From Lachnospiraceae bacterium (GTDB lineage Bacteria; Bacillota; Clostridia; Lachnospirales; Lachnospiraceae), in assembly GCA_910574805.1 (NCBI GenBank), contig CAJTCV010000016.1, positions 32,688-96,687 of the forward strand: a stretch of 64,000 nt of DNA, read 5' to 3'. Positions within the stretch are counted from its first letter, which is position 1. Every line of letters begins with the position of its first letter. Made by a program: the position numbers and the translations under genes. Below are positions 49,376-58,936 of this stretch, piece after piece. The notes beneath the pieces are model-generated. The model was given only the letters and a program-made list of their open reading frames with translations, ran no database searches and was not told the origin of the DNA.

Positions 49376-50668
49376 ATGAATAAATGGAAACAAGTTGCTG
49401 CACTGGCTCTGGCCGGGATCACCGCATTGGGGATGAGCGCATGCGGGGGAAGTGCAAATAATGACGCCGCCGGCACTTCCGGAAACGCAGACGGTTCCGG
49501 AGAACTGACCGTAGCGATCTGGGATACCTATCAGGAACCAGGGCTTAAGATGATCATGGAAAGCTTTACAGAGAAAACCGGCATCCCGGTGAAGATTCAG
49601 GTGACACCCTAGGATCAGTACTGGACCATGATGGAAGCCGGCGCTACCGGCGGCACGCTGCCGGATGTGTTCTGGATGCATTCCAATCAGGTGGCAAAAT
49701 ACGCAGAATATGACCTGCTTCTGGACCTTACCGATCAGATCTCGGGAAGCGAAACCGTGCAGATGGACAAATTCCCCCAGGAACTGGTGGAGCTGTATCA
49801 GAACAAAGACGGAAAACAGGTGGCAATTCCAAAAGACGTGGATACCGTCGCCCTGTGGTACAACAAGACCGCTTTTGACGCGGCGTCCCTGGCCTACCCG
49901 GATGAGACCTGGACGTGGGACACCTTCCGGGAAGCGGCAGAAACTTTGACAAAGGAAGACGGAAGCCAGTACGGAACCGTCTTCAGCCCGAAGTCCAATC
50001 ACGAGACCTATTACAACCTGATCTATGACTGGGGCGGACATGTGATCAATGAAGACCATACCGCTTCCGGGTGGGACGACCCGAAGACGATCGAAGCCAT
50101 GGAGTTTGTGGCAGGAATGATCGAAGACGGTTCCATGCCGCCCTTTACGACAATCGCGGAGAACGAAGCTCTGGCATTGTTTGAATCCGGAAAAATCGCC
50201 ATGTGCATGTTCGGTTCCTGGCAGTCTGACTTGTTCAGCAACGAATATGTCAAGGAAAACTGTGACGTGGCAGTCCTTCCGTCCAAGGATGGAACCAGAT
50301 ATTCTATTTACAACGGGCTTGGATGGGCGGCTTCCGCAGAAGGAGCCAATACAGAAGCCGCATGGCAGCTTCTGGAATATCTGGGTTCGGAAGAAGCGCA
50401 GAAACAGCAGGCCGATCTGGGTGTGACCATGTCCGCATATGAAGGCGCATCCGCCGGTTTTGTAGAAAAGAGCCAGGATTTCAACCTCCAGGCTTATGTG
50501 GATATGATGGACGAGATTGTGATCCGCCCCTACTCCACCGATACCGTCGTATGGGAAAATATGTCTCTGGAGACGCTGGCCAAAGCGTGGGACGGCACAT
50601 CGCCCATGGCAGACGTATGTAAAGAAATTGCTGCTAATATGAACGAATCTCTGCAAAATGAACAGTAA
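49376..50668 (+). pseudogene. ABC sugar-binding lipoprotein with one in-frame TAG
   Basis: 430-codon frame interrupted by TAG at 49610-49612 between KIQVTP and DQYWTMMEAGATG, where relatives have PWDQYW (TGG). Lipobox MSACGG (Cys22), binding fold LTVAIWDTYQEPGLKMIME, DVFWMHSNQVAKYAEYD and GSWQSDLFSNEYV. Everything after the stop is free of further lesions, so the change is recent or a sequencing error. Truncation leaves 78 residues with no function. Confidence 0.88.
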
Positions 50669-50680
50669 GGAGGCGCGGCA

Positions 50681-51533
50681 ATGGCAGGCAGGCAACAGGG
50701 AAAGAAAGAACTTTTCTGGGGCTGGGTGTTCTTTGCGCCTACCCTGACAGGTCTTCTGATACTGAATATCATTCCGATCTTTCAGACCATCTATAAGAGC
50801 TTTTTCCAGACCGGCGCTTTCGGCAGGGGAGACCGGTTTGTGGGTTTTGCAAATTATGTGAAAATGTTTTCGGACAGTCAGGTATGGCAGTCCCTTCTGA
50901 ATACCTTTGTGTATGCGATCATCGAGGTGCCGATCTCCATCGCGATCTCCCTGGTGCTGGCAGCTCTTCTGAACCGGAAGATGAAGGGCCGCTCCCGCAG
51001 CGGTGGCCATGGTATGGAGATGGCTCTACAACTCAGAGTTCGGGCTTTTAAATCACATGCTGGGAGCAGTCGGTCTGGGACCGGTAAACTGGATCTCCAA
51101 TCCCGACATTGCACTGATCTCCGTGGCAGTCGTTGGAATCTGGTCGGTCATCGGCTACAATATGGTGCTGTTCCTTTCCGGACTTCAGGAGATTCCCGGC
51201 GATTATTATGAAGCGGCGGAAATCGACGGAGCCGGACCGGTCCGGCAGTTCTTAAGCATCACCATACCGTTGATCTCCCCCACCATGTTCTTTGTGACCA
51301 CCACCCGGGTGATCGCGGCCATGCAGGTATTCGACGTCATCTATATGATGATCGACCGGACGAACCCGGCGCTCCCAGGGACCCAGTCCCTGGTCTACCT
51401 GTTCTACAAATATTCCTTTATCGAGAGTGATCAGGGATACGGCTCGGCCATCGTGGTACTGCTTCTTCTGATCATCATGGTGCTGACCGTGATTCAGAAC
51501 GGCATGCAGAAAAAATGGGTCAATTACAATTAA
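50681..51533 (+). pseudogene. ABC permease 1 with frameshifting deletion
   Basis: First half reads ELFWGWVFFAPTLTGLLILN to LAALLNRKMKGRS, then shifts; the second half continues in another frame from PAAVAMVWRWLYNSEFGLLN, through the EAA loop YYEAAEIDGAGPVRQF to the end. About 13 codons (the usual FxRTxxFLPxV helix start) are missing at the junction near 50996, not a multiple of three. RafF/MsmF-like. Non-functional unless an assembly artefact. Confidence 0.88.
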
Positions 51534-51537
51534 AAAA

Positions 51538-51637
51538 CGGCATCTGCCCGATCGGCGCCCCGGATGGATTTTACGGAACAAAGCGAGGGAAAATCCTTCC
51601 AGACGCCGGGGCAAAGTGAGGGAAGATGCGGAACTTT
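51538..51637 (+). repeat. leader palindrome, copy C
   Basis: Between permease 1 and permease 2, ending just before the latter's ribosome-binding site. Outer arms GGCATCT and AGATGC, inner arms GCGCCCCGG and CCGGGGC, GGATTTTAC-type arm with GGAAAATCC, and an AGACG bulge. The end GAAGATGCGGAACTTTAAAT is closest to copy A. Confidence 0.8.
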
Positions 51638-51651
51638 AAATGGAGGGCATT

Positions 51652-52482
51652 ATGAGAGAAAGTAAAAAATCGGCCAGAATTCTTCTTCATGCAGTCCTGA
51701 TCTTTGGGGCGGTGGTCATGCTGATCCCCTTTGCATGGATGATCCTGACCGCATTTAAATCCGCTACGGAGGCAACCCAGATCGATCCCTTTGTGATCTT
51801 TCCGAAAAAATGGCTGACGGATGCGTTCGTGTCCGTGTCAGGAAAAATGAATTTTGCAAAACTGTATCTGAACACGCTCCTGCTGATCCTGGGCAGGGTG
51901 GTCTGCGCAGTGGTGACGGCGTCTCTGGCCGGATATGCGCTGGGCCGCCTGGAATTTAAAGGAAAAAAGCTGTGTTTTGCCCTGGTCATGTTTCAGATGA
52001 TGGTTCCGGTGCAGATCTTTATCATCCCGCAGTATCTGATGGTAAGTAAGATGGGACTTTTGAATACGACCTTTTCTCTGGTATTTCCGGGAATTGTGAC
52101 CGCATTCGGCACCTTTTTGCTCCGTCAGTCCTATATGGCGCTTCCCAAAGATCTGGAAGAGGCGGCAAGGCTGGACGGATGCAGCATTCCCCAGACGTTC
52201 TTCTACATCATGGCACCCCTGACCCGGTCCGGTATGGTGGCGCTGGGAATCTTCACGGCGCTGTTTGCCTACAAAGACCTCATGTGGCCGCTCATCGCCA
52301 ATCCGGATCAGGGCGCCATGCCGCTGTCTGCAGCGCTTGCCAAACTTCAGGGGCAGTTTGCAGCCAATTATCCGGAACTGATGGCAGCTTCCCTGCTGGC
52401 ATGTGTGCCCATGGTGGTGCTGTACATTATTTTCCAGAAGCAGTTCATCGAAGGCATCGCCACTTCCGGCGGAAAACTGTAA
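51652..52482 (+). CDS. ABC sugar permease 2, MalG/RafG-like
   Basis: 276 residues from the ATG after GGAGGGCATT. Six membrane helices and EAA loop DLEEAARLDGCSIPQTFFYIMAPL. Ends EGIATSGGKL. The frame is fully intact although its partner permease and binding protein are broken. Forms, with a MsmX-type ATPase, the importer for alpha-galactosides in relatives. Confidence 0.9.
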   Translation: MRESKKSARILLHAVLIFGAVVMLIPFAWMILTAFKSATEATQIDPFVIFPKKWLTDAFVSVSGKMNFAKLYLNTLLLILGRVVCAVVTASLAGYALGRLEFKGKKLCFALVMFQMMVPVQIFIIPQYLMVSKMGLLNTTFSLVFPGIVTAFGTFLLRQSYMALPKDLEEAARLDGCSIPQTFFYIMAPLTRSGMVALGIFTALFAYKDLMWPLIANPDQGAMPLSAALAKLQGQFAANYPELMAASLLACVPMVVLYIIFQKQFIEGIATSGGKL

Positions 52483-52499
52483 AAACAAGGAGGACACTC

Positions 52500-54692
52500 A
52501 TGTCGATCATCTATACCCCGGAGAAAAAGCTTTTTACCCTGCATACGGCCGGTTCCACCTGGCAGATGAAGGTCGGCAGGTACGGACACCTGCTCCACGC
52601 CTATTATGGAAAAAAAGTGGAGGATATGGATCTGTCCTGCCTCATCCGGGAAATGAACCGGGGATTCTGCGGAGTGCCTTATGAAGCCGGAGAAGAACGG
52701 GGATATTCTCTGGACACACTGCCTCAGGAATATCCCGCCTTCGGAGTGGGAGACTATCGAACCGCCTGTCTGCACGCCGTCCACGAAGACGGAAGCCAGG
52801 CGGCAGAGCTCCGGTATGTCTCTCACCGGATCTATGACGGAAGATACCAGCTTCCCGGTCTTCCGTCGGTCCGCGCTTCCCGGACGGAAACGCAGACGCT
52901 GGAGATCCTTCTGAGAGATAAAAGCTCAGAATTGGAGGTAGTCCTGTATTATGGGGTTCTGGAACAGGCGGATGTAATCACAAGAGCCTGCAGGATACAA
53001 AACAGGGGAAAAACGCCCATTCGTCTCCTGCGGGCACTGTCCTGCTGTGTAGACCTGCCGGACGGAAATATGGACCTGATCACCTTCCATGGACGACATG
53101 CCATGGAGCGCAATGTACAAAGGACCCGTATCCCCCATGGACGGCTGTCCGCCGGCAGTACGAGGGGCACCTCCAGCCATCAGTCCAACCCCTTTGTGAT
53201 CCTCTGTGACCCGGATGCCGGAGAAGACTGGGGAAACTGCTGTGGTATGACCTTCGTGTACAGCGGAAACTTTCTGGCGGAGGCGGAGACCGATCAGACT
53301 GACCAGACCCGGATCGTCATGGGCATTCATCCGGACGGCTTCTGCTGGACGCTGGAAGAGGGAGATACCTTCGTGACACCGGAAGTGATCCTGACCTTCC
53401 GTCCGGACGGATTGGGACCGCTCTCCAGAACGCTTCACGATCTGTACCGGGAGCATCTGATCCCCCGGCGCTTTCTGGAGAAACGGCGTCCGATCCTTTT
53501 GAACAACTGGGAAGTAACCGAATTTGATTTTACAGAAGAAAAACTGCTCTCGCTGGCTGAAAGCGCCGCCGGACTCGGCATGGAACTGTTCGTGATGGAT
53601 GACGGATGGTTTGGAGAAAGGAACCACGACAAGAGCGGTCTGGGAGACTGGACCGCCAATCGGGCAAAGCTACCCTCCGGCCTTCGCGGTTTTTCCGAAA
53701 AGCTCCGGAATCTGAGCATGAAATTCGGCATCTGGATCGAACCGGAGATGGTCAATGAAGACAGTGCGCTGTTCCGGGCCCATCCGGACTGGTGCCTGCA
53801 GGTCCCGGGACGCTCCCCCAATCTGGAGCGGTGCCAGCTGGTGCTGGATCTGTCCCGCCAGAATGTGAGAGACTATCTGTTTGACTGTATCTCAAAGGTT
53901 CTTGATGAGTCGCAGGCATCCTATGTAAAATGGGATATGAACCGAAATCTTTCGGACGTGTGGTCCGCCGCGCTGCCCGCTTCCCGGCAGGGGGAAGTCT
54001 CCCATCGCTACGTGCTGGGACTTTATGAACTGATGGAGCGGCTCACCGGAACCTACCCGGATATTCTGTGGGAAGGCTGCTCCGGAGGAGGCGGACGCTT
54101 TGACGCAGGGATTCTCTGCTACATGCCCCAGATCTGGTGCAGCGACAATACGGATGCCGTCGAACGGACCCGCATTCAGTATGGAACCTCTTTCGGATAC
54201 CCCATCTGCGCCGTAGGCGCTCATGTATCCGCCGGCATTAATCAGCAGACAGGGCGCCAGGTGCCACTGGAGACCCGGGCGGAAGTGGCCATGGCGGGAA
54301 CCTTCGGATATGAGATGGATGTGCAGAGGCTGGACGCTTCCGAACAAGAACAGGTCCGGCGGCAGATCCAGAACTATATCCGATTTGAACACATCATTCG
54401 GTTGGGGGACTACTACCGCCTGACCAGTCCCGACACGGATGAAACTCTGGCGGCCTGGCAGTTTGTCGCCAAAGACCGCACAGAGTCTCTGGTCAGCATT
54501 GTAGCTTTGCACCCGAAGGCCAATCCGCCGTTTCGCCGTATCCGGCTGAAGGGCCTGGAAGAACATGCGGTCTACCGGATCGACGGAGAAGATCAGGTCT
54601 GGAAAGGAAGCGCGCTGATGTATGCAGGACTTCCGGTCCCGCCGCTGTGGGGAGATTATCAGAGCTGCCATTTTTATATCCGCAGACTATGA
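52500..54692 (+). CDS. GH36 alpha-galactosidase
   Basis: 730 residues from the ATG after AAGGAGGACACTC, 17 bp past permease 2. N-terminal beta-supersandwich, central barrel with nucleophile Asp479 in VKWDMNR and acid/base Asp549 in CSDNTDAVE, positions almost identical to characterised Geobacillus enzymes. FVMDDGWFGER and WEGCSGGGGRFD are also conserved. Splits alpha-1,6-galactosides such as melibiose and raffinose in the cytoplasm (no signal peptide). Intact, but stranded without a working dedicated importer. Confidence 0.95.
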   Translation: MSIIYTPEKKLFTLHTAGSTWQMKVGRYGHLLHAYYGKKVEDMDLSCLIREMNRGFCGVPYEAGEERGYSLDTLPQEYPAFGVGDYRTACLHAVHEDGSQAAELRYVSHRIYDGRYQLPGLPSVRASRTETQTLEILLRDKSSELEVVLYYGVLEQADVITRACRIQNRGKTPIRLLRALSCCVDLPDGNMDLITFHGRHAMERNVQRTRIPHGRLSAGSTRGTSSHQSNPFVILCDPDAGEDWGNCCGMTFVYSGNFLAEAETDQTDQTRIVMGIHPDGFCWTLEEGDTFVTPEVILTFRPDGLGPLSRTLHDLYREHLIPRRFLEKRRPILLNNWEVTEFDFTEEKLLSLAESAAGLGMELFVMDDGWFGERNHDKSGLGDWTANRAKLPSGLRGFSEKLRNLSMKFGIWIEPEMVNEDSALFRAHPDWCLQVPGRSPNLERCQLVLDLSRQNVRDYLFDCISKVLDESQASYVKWDMNRNLSDVWSAALPASRQGEVSHRYVLGLYELMERLTGTYPDILWEGCSGGGGRFDAGILCYMPQIWCSDNTDAVERTRIQYGTSFGYPICAVGAHVSAGINQQTGRQVPLETRAEVAMAGTFGYEMDVQRLDASEQEQVRRQIQNYIRFEHIIRLGDYYRLTSPDTDETLAAWQFVAKDRTESLVSIVALHPKANPPFRRIRLKGLEEHAVYRIDGEDQVWKGSALMYAGLPVPPLWGDYQSCHFYIRRL

Positions 54693-54795
54693 ATCGAAAT
54701 CAGGCCTCTGCAGATCAGACGCATCCAGAGATGTATAGTTCCTGCGAACGTCAAAACATGCTTCTGTAGGATACCGTTCTGCAGAAGCATATCGC

Positions 54796-55716
54796 TCACG
54801 CGATTCCCAGGCACCGCTTCAATTCCTCCACATACAGTCCCCCGATCCGGCTCAATATGGTATTTCTGCGGACGATATATCCGATCTCCATCACGCTGTT
54901 ATGATTCTTTTCATCGTCCTCAAAAGGGATCGTCCGGTAATCGCTTCCGTTGAGTTCCTCGCAGATGATTCCGGAGCAGAGCGTATACCCGTTCAGGCCC
55001 ACCATCAGATTCAGCATGGTCGCCCGGTCGTTGGCTTTGATGATCCGGGCGTATTCATTGGTGGACAAAATCTCCTCCGCCAGATAGAAGGAACTGTCAT
55101 CCCCCTGCTCAAAAGACAGGCAGGGATAGTCCTTCAGCTGTTCAAAACAAATGGAGCGCTCTTCTGCCAGAGGATGCCCCTTCCACAGATACACATAGGC
55201 CTGACAGTCGATCAGATGATGGAATTCCAGGCCGGCGGACTTCAAAAGCTTTTCCATGGACTTCCGGTTAAAATCACACAGATACAGCACGCCGATCTCG
55301 CTCTTCATCGTGCTGACGTCCCGGATCACCGACGCGGTCTTCGTCTCCCGGATGGCAAATTCATATTGTGACATGTCAAACTGTTTCGCCATGTCCACAA
55401 ACGCCTTTACCGCAAAGGAATAATGCTGCGTGGACACGCCGAATTTTTTCCTGTGCGAACCGTTTCTGCCGTATTTTTCCATAATGTTTTCATACTGTCC
55501 GTAAAGCTGCTTTGCGTACAGGAGAAATTCCGTCCCGTCGCCGGTGAGCGTGACGCCTCTGCCGCTTCGGTAAAACAATGTAATGCCAAGCTCCTTTTCC
55601 AGTTCCTTCACGGCGTTGGTCAGGGAAGGCTGCGATACATACAGCTGCTCCGCCGCCTTGTTGAACGACCCGGTCTTCACGATGGTCAGCAGATAGCGCA
55701 ATTGTGTTAAAGTCAT
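54796..55716 (-). CDS. LysR-family regulator, paralogue of the metY neighbour
   Basis: 306 residues, colinear with the LysR protein at 25.5 kb and about 86% identical by eye; the DNA-binding helix (SFNKAAEQLYVSQPSLTNAVKELE) differs at one residue, most changes being in the effector domain (for example residues 270-295). The two may share operators but respond to different ligands. Its neighbours here are GH36 and TetR genes, not sulfur genes, so the target is unclear. It has no terminator stem like that of the other copy. Confidence 0.9.
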   Translation of the reverse strand: MTLTQLRYLLTIVKTGSFNKAAEQLYVSQPSLTNAVKELEKELGITLFYRSGRGVTLTGDGTEFLLYAKQLYGQYENIMEKYGRNGSHRKKFGVSTQHYSFAVKAFVDMAKQFDMSQYEFAIRETKTASVIRDVSTMKSEIGVLYLCDFNRKSMEKLLKSAGLEFHHLIDCQAYVYLWKGHPLAEERSICFEQLKDYPCLSFEQGDDSSFYLAEEILSTNEYARIIKANDRATMLNLMVGLNGYTLCSGIICEELNGSDYRTIPFEDDEKNHNSVMEIGYIVRRNTILSRIGGLYVEELKRCLGIA

Positions 55717-55924
55717 GGATGTCTCCTCGTATTCTCCGAATGTCTGATTTCTTCTATCTTACCATTGCAAAGACCGGTTGTATAGATGGTTGTCGGATTG
55801 AGAGGCGCTCTCTTTGTTACTTCATACCCACGCCACCCGGACGCCCCGGAACGGGCTGTACGCTGGCGTGAGTGTAAAAAATAACCTCTCCGTTATAAAT
55901 CTCCCGCATTTCACCATTTTCCCC

Positions 55925-55974
55925 TTGACAAACATACCAACGGTATGATAATCTCGAAACATACCAACCGTATG
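55925..55974 (+). promoter_or_regulatory. tetR promoter with two operators
   Basis: TTGACA and GATAAT are separated by 16 bp. The palindrome CATACCAACGGTATG fills the spacer and CATACCAACCGTATG follows 12 bp further on. Binding by the TetR protein would block its own promoter. Confidence 0.8.
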
Positions 55975-55991
55975 TAAAGAAGGGAGGTTCC

Positions 55992-56645
55992 ATGGCGAGA
56001 AACAAACATCCGGAAGAGACCGTCAATTTCATACTGGACACAGCCTTCCGCCTTTTTATGGAAAAAGGCTACGAACACACCTCCATTCAGGACATCATCG
56101 ACCATCTGGGCGGACTCAGCAAGGGAGCGATCTATCATCATTTTAAATCCAAGGAAGATATCCTGATCGCGGTCACGGACCGGACGACCGCCGCTTCCAA
56201 TCAGATGCTTGCCGTCATCCGGGACCGGGAGGATCTGACCGGAAGCGAGAAACTGAAGACGATCTTTCGGGAATCCATCTGCCGGCCGGTGCAGAATGAA
56301 ATCTTCACCTTAGCGCCCGGTTTTCGCAATAACCCCAGGCTGCTGTTCAGCCTGCTTCAGGATACCATCAAAAATGCAGCGCCAAACTATATTCTGCCGA
56401 TCATCCGGCAGGGCATCGCCGACGGTTCCATAGAGACCGAATACCCCGAGCAGCTGGCGGAGCTGATCCTGCTGGCGGCCAACGTCTGGCTCAATCCCAT
56501 GATCTTCGACAGCACCGTGGAAGAATCCTGCCGGAAATTCATGGTATTCCGTCAGATGCTCCAGGGCTTCGGGCTGGACATCATGGATCAGGAGATGCTG
56601 GACCGGCTGAAGGAACTGACCGAAATTTATCAGAAAAACAAGTGA
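55992..56645 (+). CDS. TetR-family repressor
   Basis: 217 residues. Helix-turn-helix in FMEKGYEHTSIQDIIDHLGGLSKGAIYHHFKSKEDIL; C-terminal all-helical ligand domain. CATACC-type palindromes overlap its promoter and occur again before the MFS gene downstream, so it probably represses both and responds to a compound exported by the MFS protein. Ribosome-binding site GAAGGGAGG. Confidence 0.92.
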   Translation: MARNKHPEETVNFILDTAFRLFMEKGYEHTSIQDIIDHLGGLSKGAIYHHFKSKEDILIAVTDRTTAASNQMLAVIRDREDLTGSEKLKTIFRESICRPVQNEIFTLAPGFRNNPRLLFSLLQDTIKNAAPNYILPIIRQGIADGSIETEYPEQLAELILLAANVWLNPMIFDSTVEESCRKFMVFRQMLQGFGLDIMDQEMLDRLKELTEIYQKNK

Positions 56646-56717
56646 CACAGCGCACGCAGCTCAGAGTCTGCCGGACACCGATCGGCATCTGGGAAATCCT
56701 GTGTTCAGAAGAAACGG

Positions 56718-56746
56718 ATCTGCCCCGCAGCAGGGGCAGATTTCTT
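56718..56746 (+). terminator. terminator between tetR and MFS gene
   Basis: Perfect 9-bp stem ATCTGCCCC/GGGGCAGAT with a 6-nt loop, followed by TTCTTT. The short U-run may allow read-through to the exporter gene, for which no separate consensus promoter was found. Confidence 0.75.
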
Positions 56747-56757
56747 TAAAGCATATG

Positions 56758-56776
56758 CATACCGTCGTTCGGTATG
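56758..56776. promoter_or_regulatory. TetR operator before MFS gene
   Basis: CATACCGTCGTTCGGTATG keeps the CATACC/GGTATG half-sites of the tetR operators but with a 7-nt centre instead of 3. It lies 13 nt upstream of the MFS start codon. Confidence 0.7.
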
Positions 56777-56789
56777 AAAAGGAGGACAT

Positions 56790-58040
56790 ATGAAACAAAA
56801 TAAGAAACAAAAACTGTTTACCAAAGATTTTACCCTGGTCGTCCTGGGTCAGATCATCTCGCTGTTCGGCAATGCCGCCATCCGTTTTGCCCTGCCCCTG
56901 TACCTGCTGAATCTGACCGGCTCTTCCGCCCTCTACGGGACCGTGACCGCCTGCGCGTTTCTGCCTCCCATCCTTTTATCCCCCATGGGCGGCATGATCG
57001 CAGACCGGGTCAATAAGAGAAACGTCATGGTGGCGCTGGATTTCCTGACTGCCGCGCTGATTCTGACCTTCTCTCTGCTGATGGATACCTTCAGCCTCGT
57101 TCCCCTTTTGACGGTCACGCTGATGCTTCTGTACGGCATCGCCGGAGCCTATCAGCCCTCGGTACAGGCCAGCATCCCGGCTCTGGTGTGCCCGGAGCAG
57201 ACCATGACGGCCAACTCTGTCATCAACACCATTAATTCCTTTTCCTCGCTGACCGGTCCCGTGCTGGGCGGCCTGCTGTACAGCGCCTGGGGGCTTAAAC
57301 CCGTACTGTGGGTCTGCATGGTCTGTTTCTTCCTGTCGGCAGTCATGGAGCTCTTTATCCACATTCCATTCCGGAAACAGGCCGCGGACGGCGGAATCTT
57401 AAAAACCGTCCGGAACGATCTCTCCGAAAGCATCCGTTTTCTGCGGACAGAAAATCCGGTCATTCGAAAAGGAATGTTTGTGGTCTGCGGGATCAATCTA
57501 TTCCTGTCCGCCATGATTCTTGTGGCGATGCCCTGGCTGATCACAGAAGTGCTGATGCTGCCCGCAGCCCTGGCCAACCGTCTGTATGGCTTCGCACAGG
57601 GAGTCATGGCAGCCGGCGGGCTGACCGGCGGAATCTGCGCCGGGATCTTCGCCCACCGGCTGGACGTTCGGAAATCCGCCGGGATTCTGACCGCCTGCGC
57701 CCTGTGCGTCTTTCCCATGGGAATCTCGCTTCTCCTTACAGACTCCGGAATTCTGAATTATCTGGTGCTGACGGTCTGCTGCTTTTTTATCATGGTGTTT
57801 TCCACCATCTTCGCGGTGCAGATGATGACCTTCATCCAGACGGAAACTCCGCCTCACCTGACCGGGAAAGTGATCTCCGTCATCCTGACTGTCTCCATGT
57901 GCGCCCAGCCTCTGGGCAACGCCCTGTACGGCGTTCTCTTCGAGGCGGCCAGAGGGTATGAATCCGCGGTCGTTCTGTTTGCGGGTATGGTCTCTCTGCT
58001 GATCGCAGTGGGCGCGCGGAAGGTGTTTCGATTTACATAA
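56790..58040 (+). CDS. MFS exporter
   Basis: 416 residues, twelve membrane helices, MFS-3/enterobactin-exporter-like start (FTLVVLGQIISLFGNAAIRFALPLYLLNLTGS) and the loop signature GGMIADRVNKRNVMVALD. Probably a drug or metabolite exporter controlled by the adjacent TetR repressor. Shine-Dalgarno AAGGAGG. Confidence 0.92.
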   Translation: MKQNKKQKLFTKDFTLVVLGQIISLFGNAAIRFALPLYLLNLTGSSALYGTVTACAFLPPILLSPMGGMIADRVNKRNVMVALDFLTAALILTFSLLMDTFSLVPLLTVTLMLLYGIAGAYQPSVQASIPALVCPEQTMTANSVINTINSFSSLTGPVLGGLLYSAWGLKPVLWVCMVCFFLSAVMELFIHIPFRKQAADGGILKTVRNDLSESIRFLRTENPVIRKGMFVVCGINLFLSAMILVAMPWLITEVLMLPAALANRLYGFAQGVMAAGGLTGGICAGIFAHRLDVRKSAGILTACALCVFPMGISLLLTDSGILNYLVLTVCCFFIMVFSTIFAVQMMTFIQTETPPHLTGKVISVILTVSMCAQPLGNALYGVLFEAARGYESAVVLFAGMVSLLIAVGARKVFRFT

Positions 58041-58077
58041 TATGGATACAACAGCGTTCGTGAAATAAACGTGCAAC

Positions 58078-58097
58078 CAGCCCCGGAAACGGGGCTG
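58078..58097 (+). terminator. hairpin after MFS gene
   Basis: Perfect 7-bp stem CAGCCCC/GGGGCTG with a 6-nt loop about 40 nt past the stop. The downstream bases are G-rich rather than U-rich, so termination would be weak. Farther on, GTGCTACT and AGTAGCAC (58112-58153) form a second inverted pair. Confidence 0.4.
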
Positions 58098-58177
58098 TTC
58101 AAGGGGTTTTGGGGTGCTACTGCAACAAGCAGAAACTACTTGCCAAGTAGCACACACCCGTCTGTATAGACTTTGAA

Positions 58178-58873
58178 TTATTCGCTCTTTTCTCCGTAAG
58201 GCAATTGCTCCTCGGCCACCATTTGCAGTTCCTGCTGTGACTCAAAGTTATAAACAACAGATTTATGTCCCTGCGGTGATGCTTCATAGGGTTTTCCTTC
58301 TTTGTTGTAGGTAAGATGAAATACAAGGTCGGAAAGCCACTTCTTGAACGAGGGATTATCCTGAAACTGTTTGAACAGTTCCATATTATCAGCCATGACA
58401 GCGAAGATGACCTGCTGCAAAGCCCGCTCGCTTTCAAGCCTCGCACTCTGTTCATCGGAGTTCTTCATGGCATTCTGATATTTCTCATCCGTGGAAGCCA
58501 TAGCGGGTATTTCAAGAATCTGTCTGCGTACATTATCCGCGTCATTCCAGTTGATATTGCCAAACATATCGTTGAAATCAGAAAGAATAACGGAAAGCAA
58601 ATCCATCTCCGGCTCGATCATGTGACCAACCTTGCCGGATGGAACCGGCGCAACCTCGGAATCAGAATCCTCCAACTTGATGGATATTGACTCACGCGCC
58701 TCGTTGCGATAGCTTTCCAAATCGATTGCCTCAAGGATACCCTGTGACAAATCGTCTTCACGGGGAGACGGCAGTTTTGGTATCAGAAGATTGAGAAAAA
58801 TAGAGAGCCGCTCCCAATCCGCATTGCCATAAGGAAGAATCGCGCCGAGGTATCCATATGTACGGCAAAAAGG
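58178..58873 (-). pseudogene. type I restriction HsdR, C-terminal fragment
   Basis: About 230 codons matching the extreme C-terminal helical region of HsdR: RTYGYLGAILPYGNADWERL, LEAIDLESYRNEARESISI and LFKQFQDNPSFKKWLSDLVF. The nuclease and helicase motor parts (more than 700 residues) and the hsdM/hsdS genes are absent. The frame begins inside a palindrome at the junction with the IS66 remnant, so the first residues are not native. Confidence 0.82.
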
Positions 58874-58894
58874 TAAACGCTCCCTGGCGGGTAC

Positions 58895-58936
58895 TTTTAA
58901 AATATTAGCCGCTCCGAAGAGCGGCATATTTTAAAA
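58895..58936. other. long palindrome at IS66/HsdR junction
   Basis: Arms TTTTAAAATATTAGCCGCTC and GAGCGGCATATTTTAAAA pair over about 18 bp around a CGAA tetraloop. It resembles a bidirectional terminator with A/U-rich flanks, and marks the boundary where two unrelated gene remnants meet. Confidence 0.65.

Noticed and set aside
49610-49612. Recoding of TAG as an amino acid (for example pyrrolysine)
   Set aside because: TAG is used as an ordinary stop at other genes here (for example permease 1 of the sucrose locus and the signal peptidase gene), and the neighbouring permease has an independent deletion, so simple decay is more likely.
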